The notes beneath the pieces are model-generated. The model ran no database searches and was not told the DNA's origin. It worked only from the letters and a program-made list of their open reading frames with translations. From positions 51,892,338 through 51,956,337 of the forward strand of contig NC_053398.1 of NCBI RefSeq assembly GCF_905171765.1: 64,000 nucleotides of DNA, in the 5' to 3' direction. Made by a program: the position numbers and the translations under genes. The DNA is from Bufo bufo (lineage: Eukaryota > Chordata > Amphibia > Anura > Bufonidae). Positions 34,119 to 45,300 of the stretch are shown here, piece by piece; within the stretch, counting starts at the first letter, position 1, and each line of letters opens with the position of its first letter.

Positions 34119-35964
34119 CTATGGTGACGACCAGCAAAGTACAATACCCAGTTTTCAGGACTGGGGCAGGTGGGTTCTGGAACACGGTTCAGTGATCACC
34201 CTATATGGGGTGAGCAAGTTGGAGTAATTACTGCTGGACATTATACATTCACATAGATTTATGTTCTATGCCATCTTGTCACGCTCTATCATTGGGCGGT
34301 AATAAATACCACAGCCTCCTGTTTTGTTTCGACCATGTCATTTACAATTTCTGCAGACAGTGGAATGTGTGAAATTAAACTTGACTGGTAGCTGGAGCTG
34401 TATGTTCATCCATAAAGGGGACCTATACGTTCATATGTTAAAACCTTTTTACATGATACCCCTTGAACTTTTAATACTTTTATTTTTTCTAGTTACATCC
34501 ACAAACGTAAATGTATTTTACTAGGATTTTATGTGATAGACCAACACAAAGTAGCAAGTATGTGTTAAGTAAAAAAAAAAAAAAATTATACATAGGTTTC
34601 AAAATGTTTAAGAAATAAAAATCTGAAGTGTGCATTTGTATTCAGCCCCCTGTACTCGAATACCCCTAAGTAAATTCCAGTGTGACCAATTGTCTTCAGA
34701 AGTCACCTAATTAGTAAATAGAGTCCACCTGTGTGTAATTTATTCTCAGTATAACTGCAGCTGGTCTGTGAAGACCTCAGGTTTGTTAGAGAACATTAGT
34801 GATCAAACAGTGTCATGAAAACCAAGGAACACACCAGACAGGTCAGGGATAAAGTTGTGGAGAAGTGTAAAGAAGGGTTGGGTTATAAAAAAAAACAAAA
34901 AAAAAAAAAACCAAGCTCTAAACATCTCACGGGGCACTGTTTAATCCATCATCTGAAAATGGAAGGGAGTATGGCACAACTGCAAACCTATCGAGACATG
35001 GCCATCCACCTAAACTGACAGCTCGGGCAAGAGTAATACTAATTGGCGAAGCAGCCAAAAAACCTATGGTCACTTTGGAGATGCTGCAGAGATCCACAGC
35101 TCAGGTGGGACAATCTGTCTACAGGACAACTATTAGTCATGTACTTCACAAATCTGGCCTTAATGGAAGAGTGGCAAGAGTCATTTTTGAAAGCAAGCCA
35201 TAAGAAGTCTCGTTTGCAACAAGCCATGTAGGGGGACACAACAAACGTGGAAGAAGGTGCTCTGGTCAGATGAGACCAAAGTTGAGATTTTAATCCTAAA
35301 TGCAAACTTTTTAGCTGAAGTGTTGTGTGTGGCAGAAAACTAACACTGCACATCACCCTGAACACAATCCCCACCATGAAACATGCTGTGGGGGTGCTTT
35401 TCTTCATCAGGGATAGGGAAGCTGGTCAGAGTTGATAGGAAGATGGATGGAGCGAGCAAAATACAGGGCAATCCTGGAGGAAAACCTGGTAGAGGCTGCA
35501 AAAGACTTGAGATTGGGGTGGAGGTTTACCTTCCAGCAGAACAACGACCCTAAACATACGGCCAGAGCTACAATGGAATGGTTTAGATCGTAGCATATTT
35601 AGGTGTTAGACTGGCCCAGTCAAAGTCCAGACCTAAATCCCATTGAGAATCTGTGGAAAGACTTGACAATTGCTGTTCACAGACGCTCTCCATCCAGTCT
35701 GACTGAGCTTCAGCTATTTTGCAAAGAAAAATGGGCAAAAATTTCAGCCTCTAGTGTGCAAAGCTGGTAGAGACATACCCCAAAAGACTTGCAGCCGTAA
35801 TTGCAGACAAAGGTGGTCCTACAAAGTATTGACTCACCGGCTGAATACAAACGCACGTCACACTTTCCAGATTTTTATTTATTAAAAATTTTTGAAAACC
35901 ACATTTTCTTTTCACTTCACACACTGTTAGTCTATAACATTAAATCCCAATAAAAAACATTTAA

Positions 35965-36780
35965 CCCTTTAAAAAATGGGCCTATTTACATTTTTCATTT
36001 TTATTGGTACCATTTTTGTGGTACGCGCGACTTTTTGTTTACTATTAGGCCTCTTTCACACGAGCATGACTGATTAGGTCCGGGTGCATTCAGTGAAACT
36101 CGCACCATTTTGCAAGTAAGTTCAGTCAGTTTCGTCTGCGATTGTGTTCAGTTGTTATCGCAACCATCAGTGAAAAACGCATTGCATCCGCACCTGCTTC
36201 CGGATGCAATGTGTTTTTCACTGAATCCCCATTCACTTCTATGGGGCCAGGACTGTGTGAAAAACACAGAATATAGAACATGCTGTGATTTTCACGCAAC
36301 GCAGAAGTGATGCGTGAAAAAAACGCTCCTGTACACAGACCTATTGAAATGAATGGGTCAGGATTTAGTGCGGGTGCAATACGTTCACGTAACGCGCGGA
36401 AAACTCGCTCGTCTGAAAAAGGCCTTAATCGATTTTTTGATTGGACAAGATGACTTAAAAATGGCAAATCATGTGTTTTTCTTATTTTTTTTCCATTATG
36501 GCGTTTGCTGCACAGGATTTTTTTTTACTTATTTTAATAGTTCAGACATTTTCAGAAGTGGCGATACCTAATTGGGGGAGTTATTGTTTTTAACTTTTTT
36601 CTTTTTTTTTTGTCTTATTAGGATGAATGGGATTTTTACACTGTCCCTGCTGTACTGTGCCTCCTGCACAGCGCATCAGGGAACTTACTATGGAAGGGTT
36701 CAGCAGCGTCCAGGCTGCAATGGTAACTGATCGGACCCCTGTGAATTCACTGCGGGGGCTCCGCATTATGCGTTAAGGGG
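35965..36780. mobile_element. TTAA-flanked element inserted in the Tc1 terminus
   Basis: TTAA at 35961-35964 and 36781-36784 flanks an 816-bp non-coding segment that begins CCCTTTAAAAAATGGG and ends GCGTTAAGGGG. The CCC...GGG ends next to TTAA fit a piggyBac-type non-autonomous element (inferred). It contains a further MITE at 36048-36424. Confidence 0.7.
36048..36424. mobile_element. TTA-flanked foldback MITE, third nesting level
   Basis: The ends GGCCTCTTTCACACGAGC and (reverse complement of right) GGCCTTTTTCAGACGAGCG are inverted, flanked by TTA at 36045-36047 and 36425-36427. Palindromic interior around 'GCATTGCATCCGCACCTGC'. It sits inside the TTAA element, which sits inside the Tc1-type transposon. 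Confidence 0.75.
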
Positions 36781-37299
36781 TTAAGTTTGTGGGTGTAATG
36801 TGAAAAAATTGGGAAAATTTCAAGGGGTATGAATACTTTTTTTTTTTTAAGGCACTGTAGATCCAAATGACTGAGAGTTAGCAAGAGGAGTCCAACTAAA
36901 TTAATTGGTAATGGAACAAAAGCCTCTTGTGTTCACTTATTGGCAGCTTTTTTTTTAATGTAAACTGGGTTTAAGTGACTCCCCACCTTCTAACCATCTT
37001 TGTGAGGAAAGGGGTGTGACCTAAAATATGAATTTTGGGTCAAAATTTCTGGCCGACCAAAAGATGGCTTAAACTTTCATAGAGGCAGTCTATAGATCAT
37101 GTGCTTGATTTATTATACAAACCAATCCACTGTAATAGATCTGGTGCATTTTAAGACTCCCTGTCGACATATCGAGACCTCATTCAAACTCCTTGTACAG
37201 GAATGGGGGTTCAGAAGTCAGTAGAAGGGCCCCCAGCAATCAGACACGTATCGCCTATCCTGTGCATGATGAGAATTGTCAGTTGTGGTAAAACCCTTA

Positions 37300-37609
37300 G
37301 GGTTCTTTCACATGATCGGATGCTGTGCGTGGAATCCACTGCGTGAAAGAGAGCCAAGCCCCGTTCCGGACGACAGAGACACAGACCATTAACATGATTG
37401 ATAATGCTCTGTGCCTCTCTGTGATCTCTTTACTACAAAATCACGGTGACAACTTTATCTCACTGTGATTTTGTAGCAAAAAGGTCACGAAGAGGCACGG
37501 AGCATTATTAATCATGTTAATGCTCCATGTCTCTGCTGTCCGGAGCGCGGCTTGACTCTCTTTCAGGCAGCAGATTACCTGCACGGCATCCGCTCACGTG
37601 AAAGAGCCC
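37300..37609. mobile_element. TTA-flanked foldback MITE
   Basis: The ends GGGTTCTTTCACATGATCGG and (reverse complement of right) GGGCTCTTTCACGTGAGCGG are inverted, flanked by TTA at 37297-37299 and 37610-37612. Arms of about 140 bp pair along their length. No coding content. Confidence 0.75.
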
Positions 37610-37677
37610 TTACTTGACCTGTGACAAAAATGTACATCTTGGACCACTGCTGGTTAATGACCCATGATGTACATCTT

Positions 37678-37916
37678 GGGCTACTTTCACACCTTTGGTT
37701 TGAATTCCAGCAGGCTGTTCTGGCAGAACAGCATGCCTGAATTCTCTGAATCTGGTGCTGCCGGATGTTTGCCGACCCGGGATTCAGCAGAGATCTGTAC
37801 ACATTCCGGCAGACAATCGGAGACCCGGTTGAACACAAACCGCTGCATGCTGCGATGTGCCCGGCCGGTTCTCCACTTGTCTGCCAGAGTTTCACATCGG
37901 AGGTGTGAAAGTGTCC
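37678..37916. mobile_element. Foldback MITE
   Basis: The left end GGGCTACTTTCACACCTTTG and the right end GGTGTGAAAGTGTCC are inverted, with TTA on the right side only. Interior palindrome includes 'GCCGGATGTTTGCC' and 'GCATGCTGCGATGTGCCCGG'. Probably the same class as the MITE at 37300 but a different family. Confidence 0.55.
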
Positions 37917-38585
37917 TTAATTATGGTGACCTTGCAAGAGATCAGTTGCAGGAGCGGGTTGCAGGCAGTAGCATCCTCAGCTTCTATGTGATTAGACAAA
38001 GGTAGGGGGCTCCCTCTGTCACACCATTGGCATGCAGTCTCAAAGTGCTGATGGGTAGCCTGGGCACCCAGTGGTCTAACCATGACCCTCAGGTCTGTCG
38101 TCCTGGTGCACCTATTAGGCCCTGTCTAATAGGCTTCCGGCCAGTACTTACACATGTAGTGTATTATATCAGCAATCTGGCTGATAACCGTTCACAGCAT
38201 CTTATCTGTGGACAGGACAATGGCCGTCTCATAGGGATGAATAGAGAAGTAGCTGACTCCCTGTCCTGTGTCAGTTGGAGATCAGAGAGTTGGTCACATG
38301 ACACAGCTGAGGATCAGAAGGGAGGTTATAACAAATACAGTCACTGGTAAGATGATTACCTTCACTGTAATTTAAATCATATACCCGTCTAAGGCCTGTT
38401 TCACATTTGCATTAAAGCGCTTTTCGTCCGGCCGCGTCTCTGCCTGTTTGCCGGGCTGCAGCCGGATCTCTACCGGTCCCGATTATAGTTATTGGGGCCG
38501 GCGGATGTCTGTTAGCATCCGTACAATGTAAATGTAAAACAAGCCTAACAGGTCAGAGAATAAATATTTTTGTGAGCATGCTTGT

Positions 38586-38925
38586 TTAAAGGAGTTATCT
38601 GAGCCTGGAAATGCCCCCCCCCCCCCATATGCACCGGTCCCCTCACACTAATTCTACCTACCTGGCATCCTGGTCCCCGCTGCTTCTCCCTGTGTGAGGC
38701 GGTGACGGGGACGAACCTCCCTAGTGTCACGCGTGACGCTAAGGAGGCTCCCCTCCGTCTCCCATTGGCTGCTCCCCTCCCCCGACACAGGATGTTTTTA
38801 TCCGCGCACAGGGAGAAGCGGCGGTGCAGGGACCAGGAGCGATGCGGTGAACCAGATAAGTAGAATCGGTGTGAGGGGCCCGGGCATATGGGGGGTGCAC
38901 TTCTAGGCTCGGGTAACCTCTTTAA
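38586..38925. mobile_element. TTAA-flanked palindromic MITE
   Basis: The segment is bracketed by TTTAAAGGAGTTATCTGAGC on the left and GGGTAACCTCTTTAAA on the right. A C run (9-10 bp) occurs near 38617 and 'CATATG' blocks near both sides. This is the same general type as the elements at 26422 and 51281. Confidence 0.5.
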
Positions 38926-39704
38926 ATGAAAAGAGGAGGAATGTGATAGTTTTTAAAGAAGTTGTTGAGTAATTTTCTATTGATGGTCAATCTTCAGGAT
39001 AGGTTAGCAATATCTGATCCGACACCCCGCACCTCCACCGATCAGCTGTTCCGGAGTTGCTCTGGCACCACTACTAAACCGCTCCGTCCAGTCTGCACTG
39101 CTCCTACTGGAAGGAATGGGAGCGGCACTGCAGTAACCAGCGGCGTATTCCCAGGGCCATGCACACAGCTGGCTGGCAGAAAATGGTGATGCAAAGAAAA
39201 TTTAGATTTTTTTCAAAGGTTTTTGTAAAACTATACAAGTTTGGTATCCCCATAATCGTATTGAGCCGGCAACATGAGGTTAATGTGCGGGTATTTGTAA
39301 TTTTTAATTCTTTTTTGCGTGACATCAAATGGTATCAAGTATTGCAATATTTTTTTTATTGGGAATCTAAACCAAATCAAAATGTTGGTATCGTGACAAC
39401 TCTGCCTCCTGAGGACACAAATACTATTAAAATTGGAACATACCCCAGCTGTCGTAATCCGGGGCTATCCCACCAGGTCTGGAACAGTTTGGAGGTATGA
39501 ATGTGTATGGGGCCCTTTAGTCAATGGGACTGAACAGTAATACCAAAGAAAGCCTATAGACAAATATGGCGCTGTTTGTAGAAAAAAAAGCACATCGTCC
39601 ATACTGCGGTCCACAAAATATGGACACCACCTGTGTGCATTTGGGAATTTACTCATTCCCATTAATGGAGATGACTATTCTTGTCTGCGATACATGTTCT
39701 ATAA

Positions 39705-39863
39705 CAGGGATCAGCAACCTTCGGCACTCCAGTTACTGTGAAACTACAACTCCCAGCATGCACACTTGCTCAGCTGTTCTTGTAACTCTCATAGAAGTGA
39801 AAAGGAAGATTCTGGGAGTTGTAGTTTCAGAACAGTTGATGTCCCAGAGGTTGCTGATCCCTG
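39705..39863. mobile_element. 159-bp hAT-like MITE carrying ZNF143-type motifs
   Basis: The terminal inverted repeats are CAGGGATCAGCAACCT and AGGTTGCTGATCCCTG. The flanks TTCTATAA (39697-39704) and TTCTATAT (39864-39871) match at 7 of 8 positions, as an aged hAT duplication. The left arm holds ACTACAACTCCCAGCATGC (39743-39761) and the right arm a reversed variant (39808-39825), so two ZNF143/SBS-like sites face each other. Confidence 0.8.
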
Positions 39864-40006
39864 TTCTATATTTTTCGGAAACAGACATACAGATGCGGAC
39901 AGCACTTTTTTTTTTTTTGTGGACGCATAACAATTCCAGACTGAACACGGATGCAAAATACGCTCATGTACATGAGCCCTGTGACATTGGCATTATTAGT
40001 AATGAG

Positions 40007-41080
40007 TAGGGCTGCACGATATGGGAATTTTGTGCAATTGCGATTAGGGCCCTAAAAATTGCGATAACGATATGCGATGTGATATTTTAAGGGAATTGTG
40101 CTAGAGGTCTATTTGCTTGGATTTTCCCATATGAGCCGCTGACGCTGCTGGGTATGGGGATCTGTGGATGATGCACTGTTATGGGGCATCTGTGGAGGAC
40201 GCCGTCATGTGGGGCATCTGTGGAGGACGCCGTCATGTGGGGCATCTGTGGAGGATGCCGTCATGTGGGGCATCTGTGGAGGACGCCGTCATGTGGGGCA
40301 TCTGTGGAGGACGCCGTCATGTGGGGCATCTGTGGAGGACGCCGTCATGTGGGGCATCTGTGGAGGACGCCGTCATGTGGGGGATCTGTGGATGACGCCG
40401 TCATGTGGGGGATCTGTGGATGACGCCGTCATGTGGGGGATCTGTGGATGACGCCGTCATGTGGGGGATCTGTGGATGACGCCGTCATGTGGGGGATCTG
40501 TGGATGACGCCGTTATGGGGGATCTGTGGAGGACGCTGTTATAGGGGATGTGTGCTATGACACATAGGGCCATGAGGGGGGCCAGCATAAGACACACATA
40601 TAGCATCTTATGCTGGTCCCCCTCATGTGTCCTAAACTGCGCACATAACTGGCTTTGTGTGTAAAGTATTTTACTAGTGTCTGAAACAAGCTCTCTCCTA
40701 TTGATAAAATGGCCGCCTCTGTACTCACTTTCACTATGAATGCACTGCAGCGAGCGGGCCGGCGCGTGACTGACGTCACTTAGTAACGCTCCTCCCACTT
40801 AATTCAGGAAGCAGGAGCGTGACTAAGTGACGTCAGTCACGCGTCGGCCGGGCCGCTCGCTGCAGTGCATTCATAGTGACAGTGAGTACAGAGGCGGCCA
40901 TGTTATCAATAGGAGAGAGATTGTTTCAGACAGTAGTAAAATATTTTACACACAAAGCCAGTTATGTGCGCAGAGCCCCCTCATATATAATCGCAGCATT
41001 TTCGGGTCGGCCAAATCGCCATATCGCATTTGGCGATTATCGTGATTTGATTATTTTTTTTTATATATCGTGCAGCCCTA
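40007..41080. mobile_element. hAT-type element with internal minisatellite and large palindrome
   Basis: The termini TAGGGCTGCACGATATGGG and (reverse complement of right) TAGGGCTGCACGATATATA are inverted repeats, with an exact 8-bp duplication GTAATGAG at 39999-40006 and 41081-41088. The interior has a 28-bp minisatellite (40184-40520) and a large palindrome with arms of about 160 bp (about 40634-40973). No transposase frame is present, so it moves, if at all, with help from another element. Confidence 0.9.
40184..40520 (+). repeat. 28-bp minisatellite, about twelve copies
   Basis: The unit ATGTGGGGCATCTGTGGAGG plus ACGCCGTC is repeated about twelve times. Later copies change GGCATC to GGGATC and GGAGGA to GGATGA, so two sub-variants are arranged in blocks. 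The overlapping open frames (up to 95 codons) are artefacts of the repeat. Confidence 0.93.
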
Positions 41081-41088
41081 GTAATGAG

Positions 41089-41735
41089 CGAAGCGAGCTT
41101 TGGATGCTTCATTCGAAGTCAATTTGTTCAAAACTTCGGAATAATACTGTACAGAGATTGGTCTCCGTACAGTATTAGAATGTATGGGCTCCGATGAGCC
41201 GAAGTTAGGTATTCGCGAAGTTGTGCGTGAATTCGTTGAATAACTTCGGTAGTTGATTTTTAAAGTGGTAAACCACTTTAAAACTTGAAACTGAACTCTG
41301 CTTCGGTTCCGAGGTATTAGTCAGAACCCAAGCTGAGTCCATATATACCCCTCTTACCTCTGGCTGTGCTTTAAATTCTTTAAAAATAGTACTTTTGTGA
41401 TATGCAAATTTCTTCACTGCCAGCAAGTTGGGCGGTTACTTGCTGGTAGCCGCCGCATCCTCGGTCTAAAAAAACGTTCCCTCCTCCACTTGATTGACAG
41501 GGCCAGCGAGCGCTCTCCTCCTCTCGCTGGCCCTCTCTGCCCATAAAATCCTGCGCCGTACCGGTCCTCATTTAGCGCAGGCGCTCAGAGTAGGATGCTC
41601 GCTTGCCCACACCTTCCACAGTGCGCCTGCGCCGATGACGTCAGCCTACACCCAGAAAAGAAGCATCGGGTGTACAGTATTATTCAGAAGTTTTGGATGA
41701 AGCATCCAAAGCTCGCGTCGCTTAACGCTAATTGT
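41089..41735. repeat. Foldback MITE next to the hAT-type element
   Basis: The left GCGAGCTTTGGATGCTTCAT and right ATGAAGCATCCAAAGCTCGC segments are inverses. The hAT-type element at 40007-41080 seems to have inserted at its left margin. A perfect CRE-type site (TGACGTCA, 41636-41643) lies inside, about 570 bp upstream of the VPS51 start. Confidence 0.6.
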
Positions 41736-42089
41736 TATCATAAATTAGGGGCGTCTGCCAGAGCTCGGTTATTTTTGGAAGCCCCATAGCAGTGAATGGG
41801 GAAAGCCGCCTGTGCATGGCCTGCGGGGTCCATACTTGAGGAAGGAGGCCCCCACTCCTATAGGGCATTTATACCATATCCTGTTGCTAGAAACATCCAG
41901 ATGGGAACACCCCTTAAAGGGCCTTTCCACTTTTCCTATATTGATGACCTATCCTGAGGATCTCCTTGGAAAAGCGGACAACTCCTTCTGTATGTGGTTG
42001 GAATATCCCCCTGGTTATTCTGCATTTTCTACGCAGGAAACAAGAACACGAGATGCGACTAGGGACGTGCTGCTCCCCTCGTGGCCGCC

Positions 42090-42211
42090 ACAGAACACTG
42101 CGCGCATGCGCCGCCCACGACGGCAAGAGGGACAGTCCGATCACACTGCGCCTGCGCAGGAATCAGCTGTGCGCGCGCCTGCGCAGTTCTTCTTCGCTTT
42201 GCACGGCGAAG
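42090..42211 (+). promoter_or_regulatory. VPS51: Probable VPS51 promoter, NRF-1-like motifs
   Basis: A CpG-rich, TATA-less stretch directly precedes the start codon. It contains GCGCATGCGC (42102-42111), the NRF-1 core palindrome, and two variants GCGCCTGCGCA (42148-42158 and 42175-42185). The start itself reads GAAGATGGCG, which also fits the YY1 pattern often seen at starts of housekeeping genes. This layout suggests constitutive expression; the transcription start was not located. Confidence 0.65.
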
Positions 42212-42379
42212 ATGGCGACTACTGCTGGGACTGAGGAAGAGGAGGGGAAGAGAAGAAAAGCTCACGGAATGCTGAAGCTCTATTACGGAATAAATGACGA
42301 AGGCAAAAGCAGCGAGAAGTTGCTGGACCCCACTGATATCGATGGAGTGCATTTCAACCCAGAGCATTACCTCACCAAG
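42212..42379 (+). CDS. VPS51: VPS51 exon 1
   Basis: The ATG at 42212 lies in a good Kozak setting (GAAGATGG). The 56 codons encode an acidic start ([10 protein letters not shown]), the conserved HGMLKLYYG and [19 protein letters not shown]. The donor is AAG|GTGACG. The upstream part of the same open frame (from 41966) is treated as non-coding, because homology begins near this ATG. Confidence 0.95.
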
Positions 42380-45300
42380 GTGACGTCACTTTAACTCAGA
42401 GCTGCCCAGAGATGTGTGACGTCAGCTGTCAGGTTGTAGCAGACAAGCTAGTAGGTTGTGCCAATGGTATTTGATAAGCCATTATTGCTTAGTCTCAGAA
42501 AACCCCTTTTAACCCCTTAATAACCTCCCTTATTCCCCTTTCAGATAGTAATTAAATGCAACCTGTCAGCAAAACCATCAGCACATCCTTATGCAGCTGA
42601 GGTTTAGGGTCCGTCCCTGCAAAGTTCAGTCAGTGAATATATAACTTACCTGGAGGAGTCCAGGACACAGAATCAGGGGGCGTGTGCTTTACATACACTG
42701 CGCATGCGCACCTCACCTCCTGGTAAATGCAACCAGGCAGTTATAACAGCATGCTGGAGGGTTAGTAGCCCCAAACCAGGTGACTGGTTCCCCTCAAACT
42801 GCTGAAGGCTGATACCCGTAGGCTGTTTGTGCATGCTGGGAGTTGTAGTTTTGCAACAGCTGGAGGGCCGCAGTTTGAGGATGCCTGCCTTAAAGGGAAT
42901 GTAATACATGACTAGTCCTGCACATAAGGAGTCCAGGCCACAATTCGTTACTTTTCTACTGCCCCCTTTTCCCCCTGCTGTCAGCGCTCAGAGCTGCACT
43001 GAAATACATGGAGGCTGTGCATGCGCACAGGAGTCCTCTCCAGCAGTCTGGACTGTGTATTTCAGCGCAGCTTTGATAGCGAGGGGTCGGGGGCAGTAGG
43101 AAAACAGAGATCTGGACTCCTTATCTGCAGTGCTAGTCCTGTATTACTGCAGGTAATAGTCCAAGATCTTGGTGATTCCCTTTAAGAGTCTTAGGGCTGT
43201 ATGACATTAAAACATCAAGCAGACGATTATCGGAAGCGTTCCTTCCTCGTCAGCGGAAGAGTCGGCTGCTATTACATGCAGAAATGTCCTCCACAGTATG
43301 GGGAGGAGCGATCGTTATGCCATCACTTGTTCCCATACTGACCACCGGCGGCAGATCGTCATTTCACAGCATGATCTGCCGCCGGCAAGTGACAATTTTT
43401 AAGTGTGCTTAAAGGGAACCTGTCATCACCTTTATGCTGCCCATACTAACCGCAGCATAAAGTAGAGACCGGTGAGTTGATTTCAGCCGTCTGTCATTTA
43501 TCAGTAAAAAGTAAGTGGTTGTTGAGAACCAACATCACAAACATTGCAGACTGGGCCTGGAAAAGTCACGGCCACCTGAGAGGAGTCCTGGTCATTGATA
43601 AATTCCTGCTCTGCCTGCTGATGAGTGACAGTCTTCTACTAGTGTTGATCACGAATATTCAAATTTTTATCGCGAATATCGGCACTTCGAGAATTTGCGA
43701 ATATTTAGAATATAGTGATATATATTTGTAATTTTGAATATTCGAGATTTTTTTTTAATCGTACACATGACCCCTCCCTGTTTCAAGCTTGTGGGCCAAT
43801 GAGAAGGCTGCAGTATCTTTGACTTTAGGAGTAGTGTTGATTGCGAATTTTTGTAATGCGAGTTTTTATCGCAAGCCGATTTCCGCTATCAAGAAAATAA
43901 TGACTGGAGATAACAAATTCTCGAATATATGGAGAATATTTGCCCAAATATTTGTGAAATATCACAAATTCGAATATTGCCCCTGCCGCTCATCACTACT
44001 AAAAACATGATTCCTCCCTGCTTCTTGCTAACTTAAGCAGGGAGGAATCATGACTTCAGATGGCAAAAAATGACGAATATTCAAAAAAAATTAATATATT
44101 CGATCTAGTGCTATATATTCGTTTTTTAGAATACTCGTAATATTCTAAAACAAGAATATATACCGTAGCAATATTTTTTTCTATCTGAAGTCATGATTCC
44201 TATATATAGGGAATATTCGGGAAAAAAAACAAATGTAGAGCAATTTAGCTAATATAGTGCTATAATCTTCTTTGCTTTATTATTATAGTGCTATAATCTG
44301 CTGTTTGCTTTTATTAGTACTAACTGTATATTTTCATCATTTACATGCAGCTGAGGAAGGAGAAATCACTGCCTGAGCTGATGGACATTGAGGCTGACAT
44401 GGTCCGTCAGATACGAGCTCTGGACAGTGACATGCAGACTCTGGTGTATGAGAATTATAATAAGTTCATCTCTGCAACAGGTAGGTACAAGAAGCTAATA
44501 TGGGAAATCTACACATCCCGTGCACCACCTGCATCCACTGTGCTAATTGGCATTTATATTCCTCAGACACCATCCGGAAGATGAAGAATGATTTCAAAAA
44601 GATGGAAGATGAGATGGATGGACTAGCCACCAACATGGCGGTAATCACAGAGTTTAGTGCTCGCATCAGCAGTACCCTGCAGGAGAGACATCAGCACATT
44701 ACGAAGCTTAGCGGTGAGTGGAGGGCGGCACTTATTGTTGGCCAGTATCTAATGACCAGCATTATAATGGGTGACGTCCAGTCTATGGTCACTGGCCTCA
44801 GTGGTTCCCAGCCCATCCGCTGCAGTGATGCCGAGAGCCCCGTCTCCAGTGCACTTACAGGAGCAGAATCTGTCACAATAAGTGCACACATATCCTGATG
44901 GTAAAAGGTATGTCCGTACTGCACTCCCCAGCCCCTATTCAGTGCTGTCAGCAGCTTTACATGGTCAAAACTGCTGACAGAGTCTCTGTATCCAGTTATT
45001 TGTCCCTCCAGACCAGATGGTGATGTCTGCAGCCATTTACCAGATAAACTGGCAGATCAGGGACACGGCTTGGCTGATCATGTCATGCTCATGTAGTTTA
45101 AGCCCACAGGGAAAAAAATCACATTTTTGGCAGACAAAATCTTTCCATCATGTACAATGTGTCATCGGGAACAATCTTCTCAAATGGCGGTGAGCTGAGA
45201 TGGTCAAAAGTGGCCATTACAGTCGACTTCTATGGCAGGTTGAGACTTGAGTCAAGATTGTAGAAGTAGTCAGGGCAGTATTCTGCCGATGTCTATAGAA

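Larger units (their letters stand above)
34445..36856 (+). mobile_element. Tc1-type transposon, decayed, with nested insertions
   Basis: The left region has CCCCTTGAACTTTTAATACT and GATTTTATGTGATAGACC; the right end has GGGGTATGAATACTTTTTTT and AAGGCACTGTA, the usual end of vertebrate Tc1-type elements. The middle (about 34810-35830) is a decayed transposase: in one frame VLWSDETKVEI, the family's DE(T) motif, near 35262-35294, with stops after it. The right terminal repeat is split at TTAA by another element (35965-36780). Removing that and one TTAA rejoins the normal terminal sequence. Inactive. Confidence 0.8.

Noticed and set aside
40164..40520. Possible CRISPR array or repeat protein
   Set aside because: The 28-bp units abut without unique spacers and lie inside a hAT-type element of a vertebrate genome; it is a minisatellite.
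41966..42211. N-terminal extension of VPS51 from an upstream ATG
   Set aside because: Homology starts at about 42212, the upstream part is promoter-like GC-rich DNA with NRF-1-type sites, and its translation resembles no VPS51.
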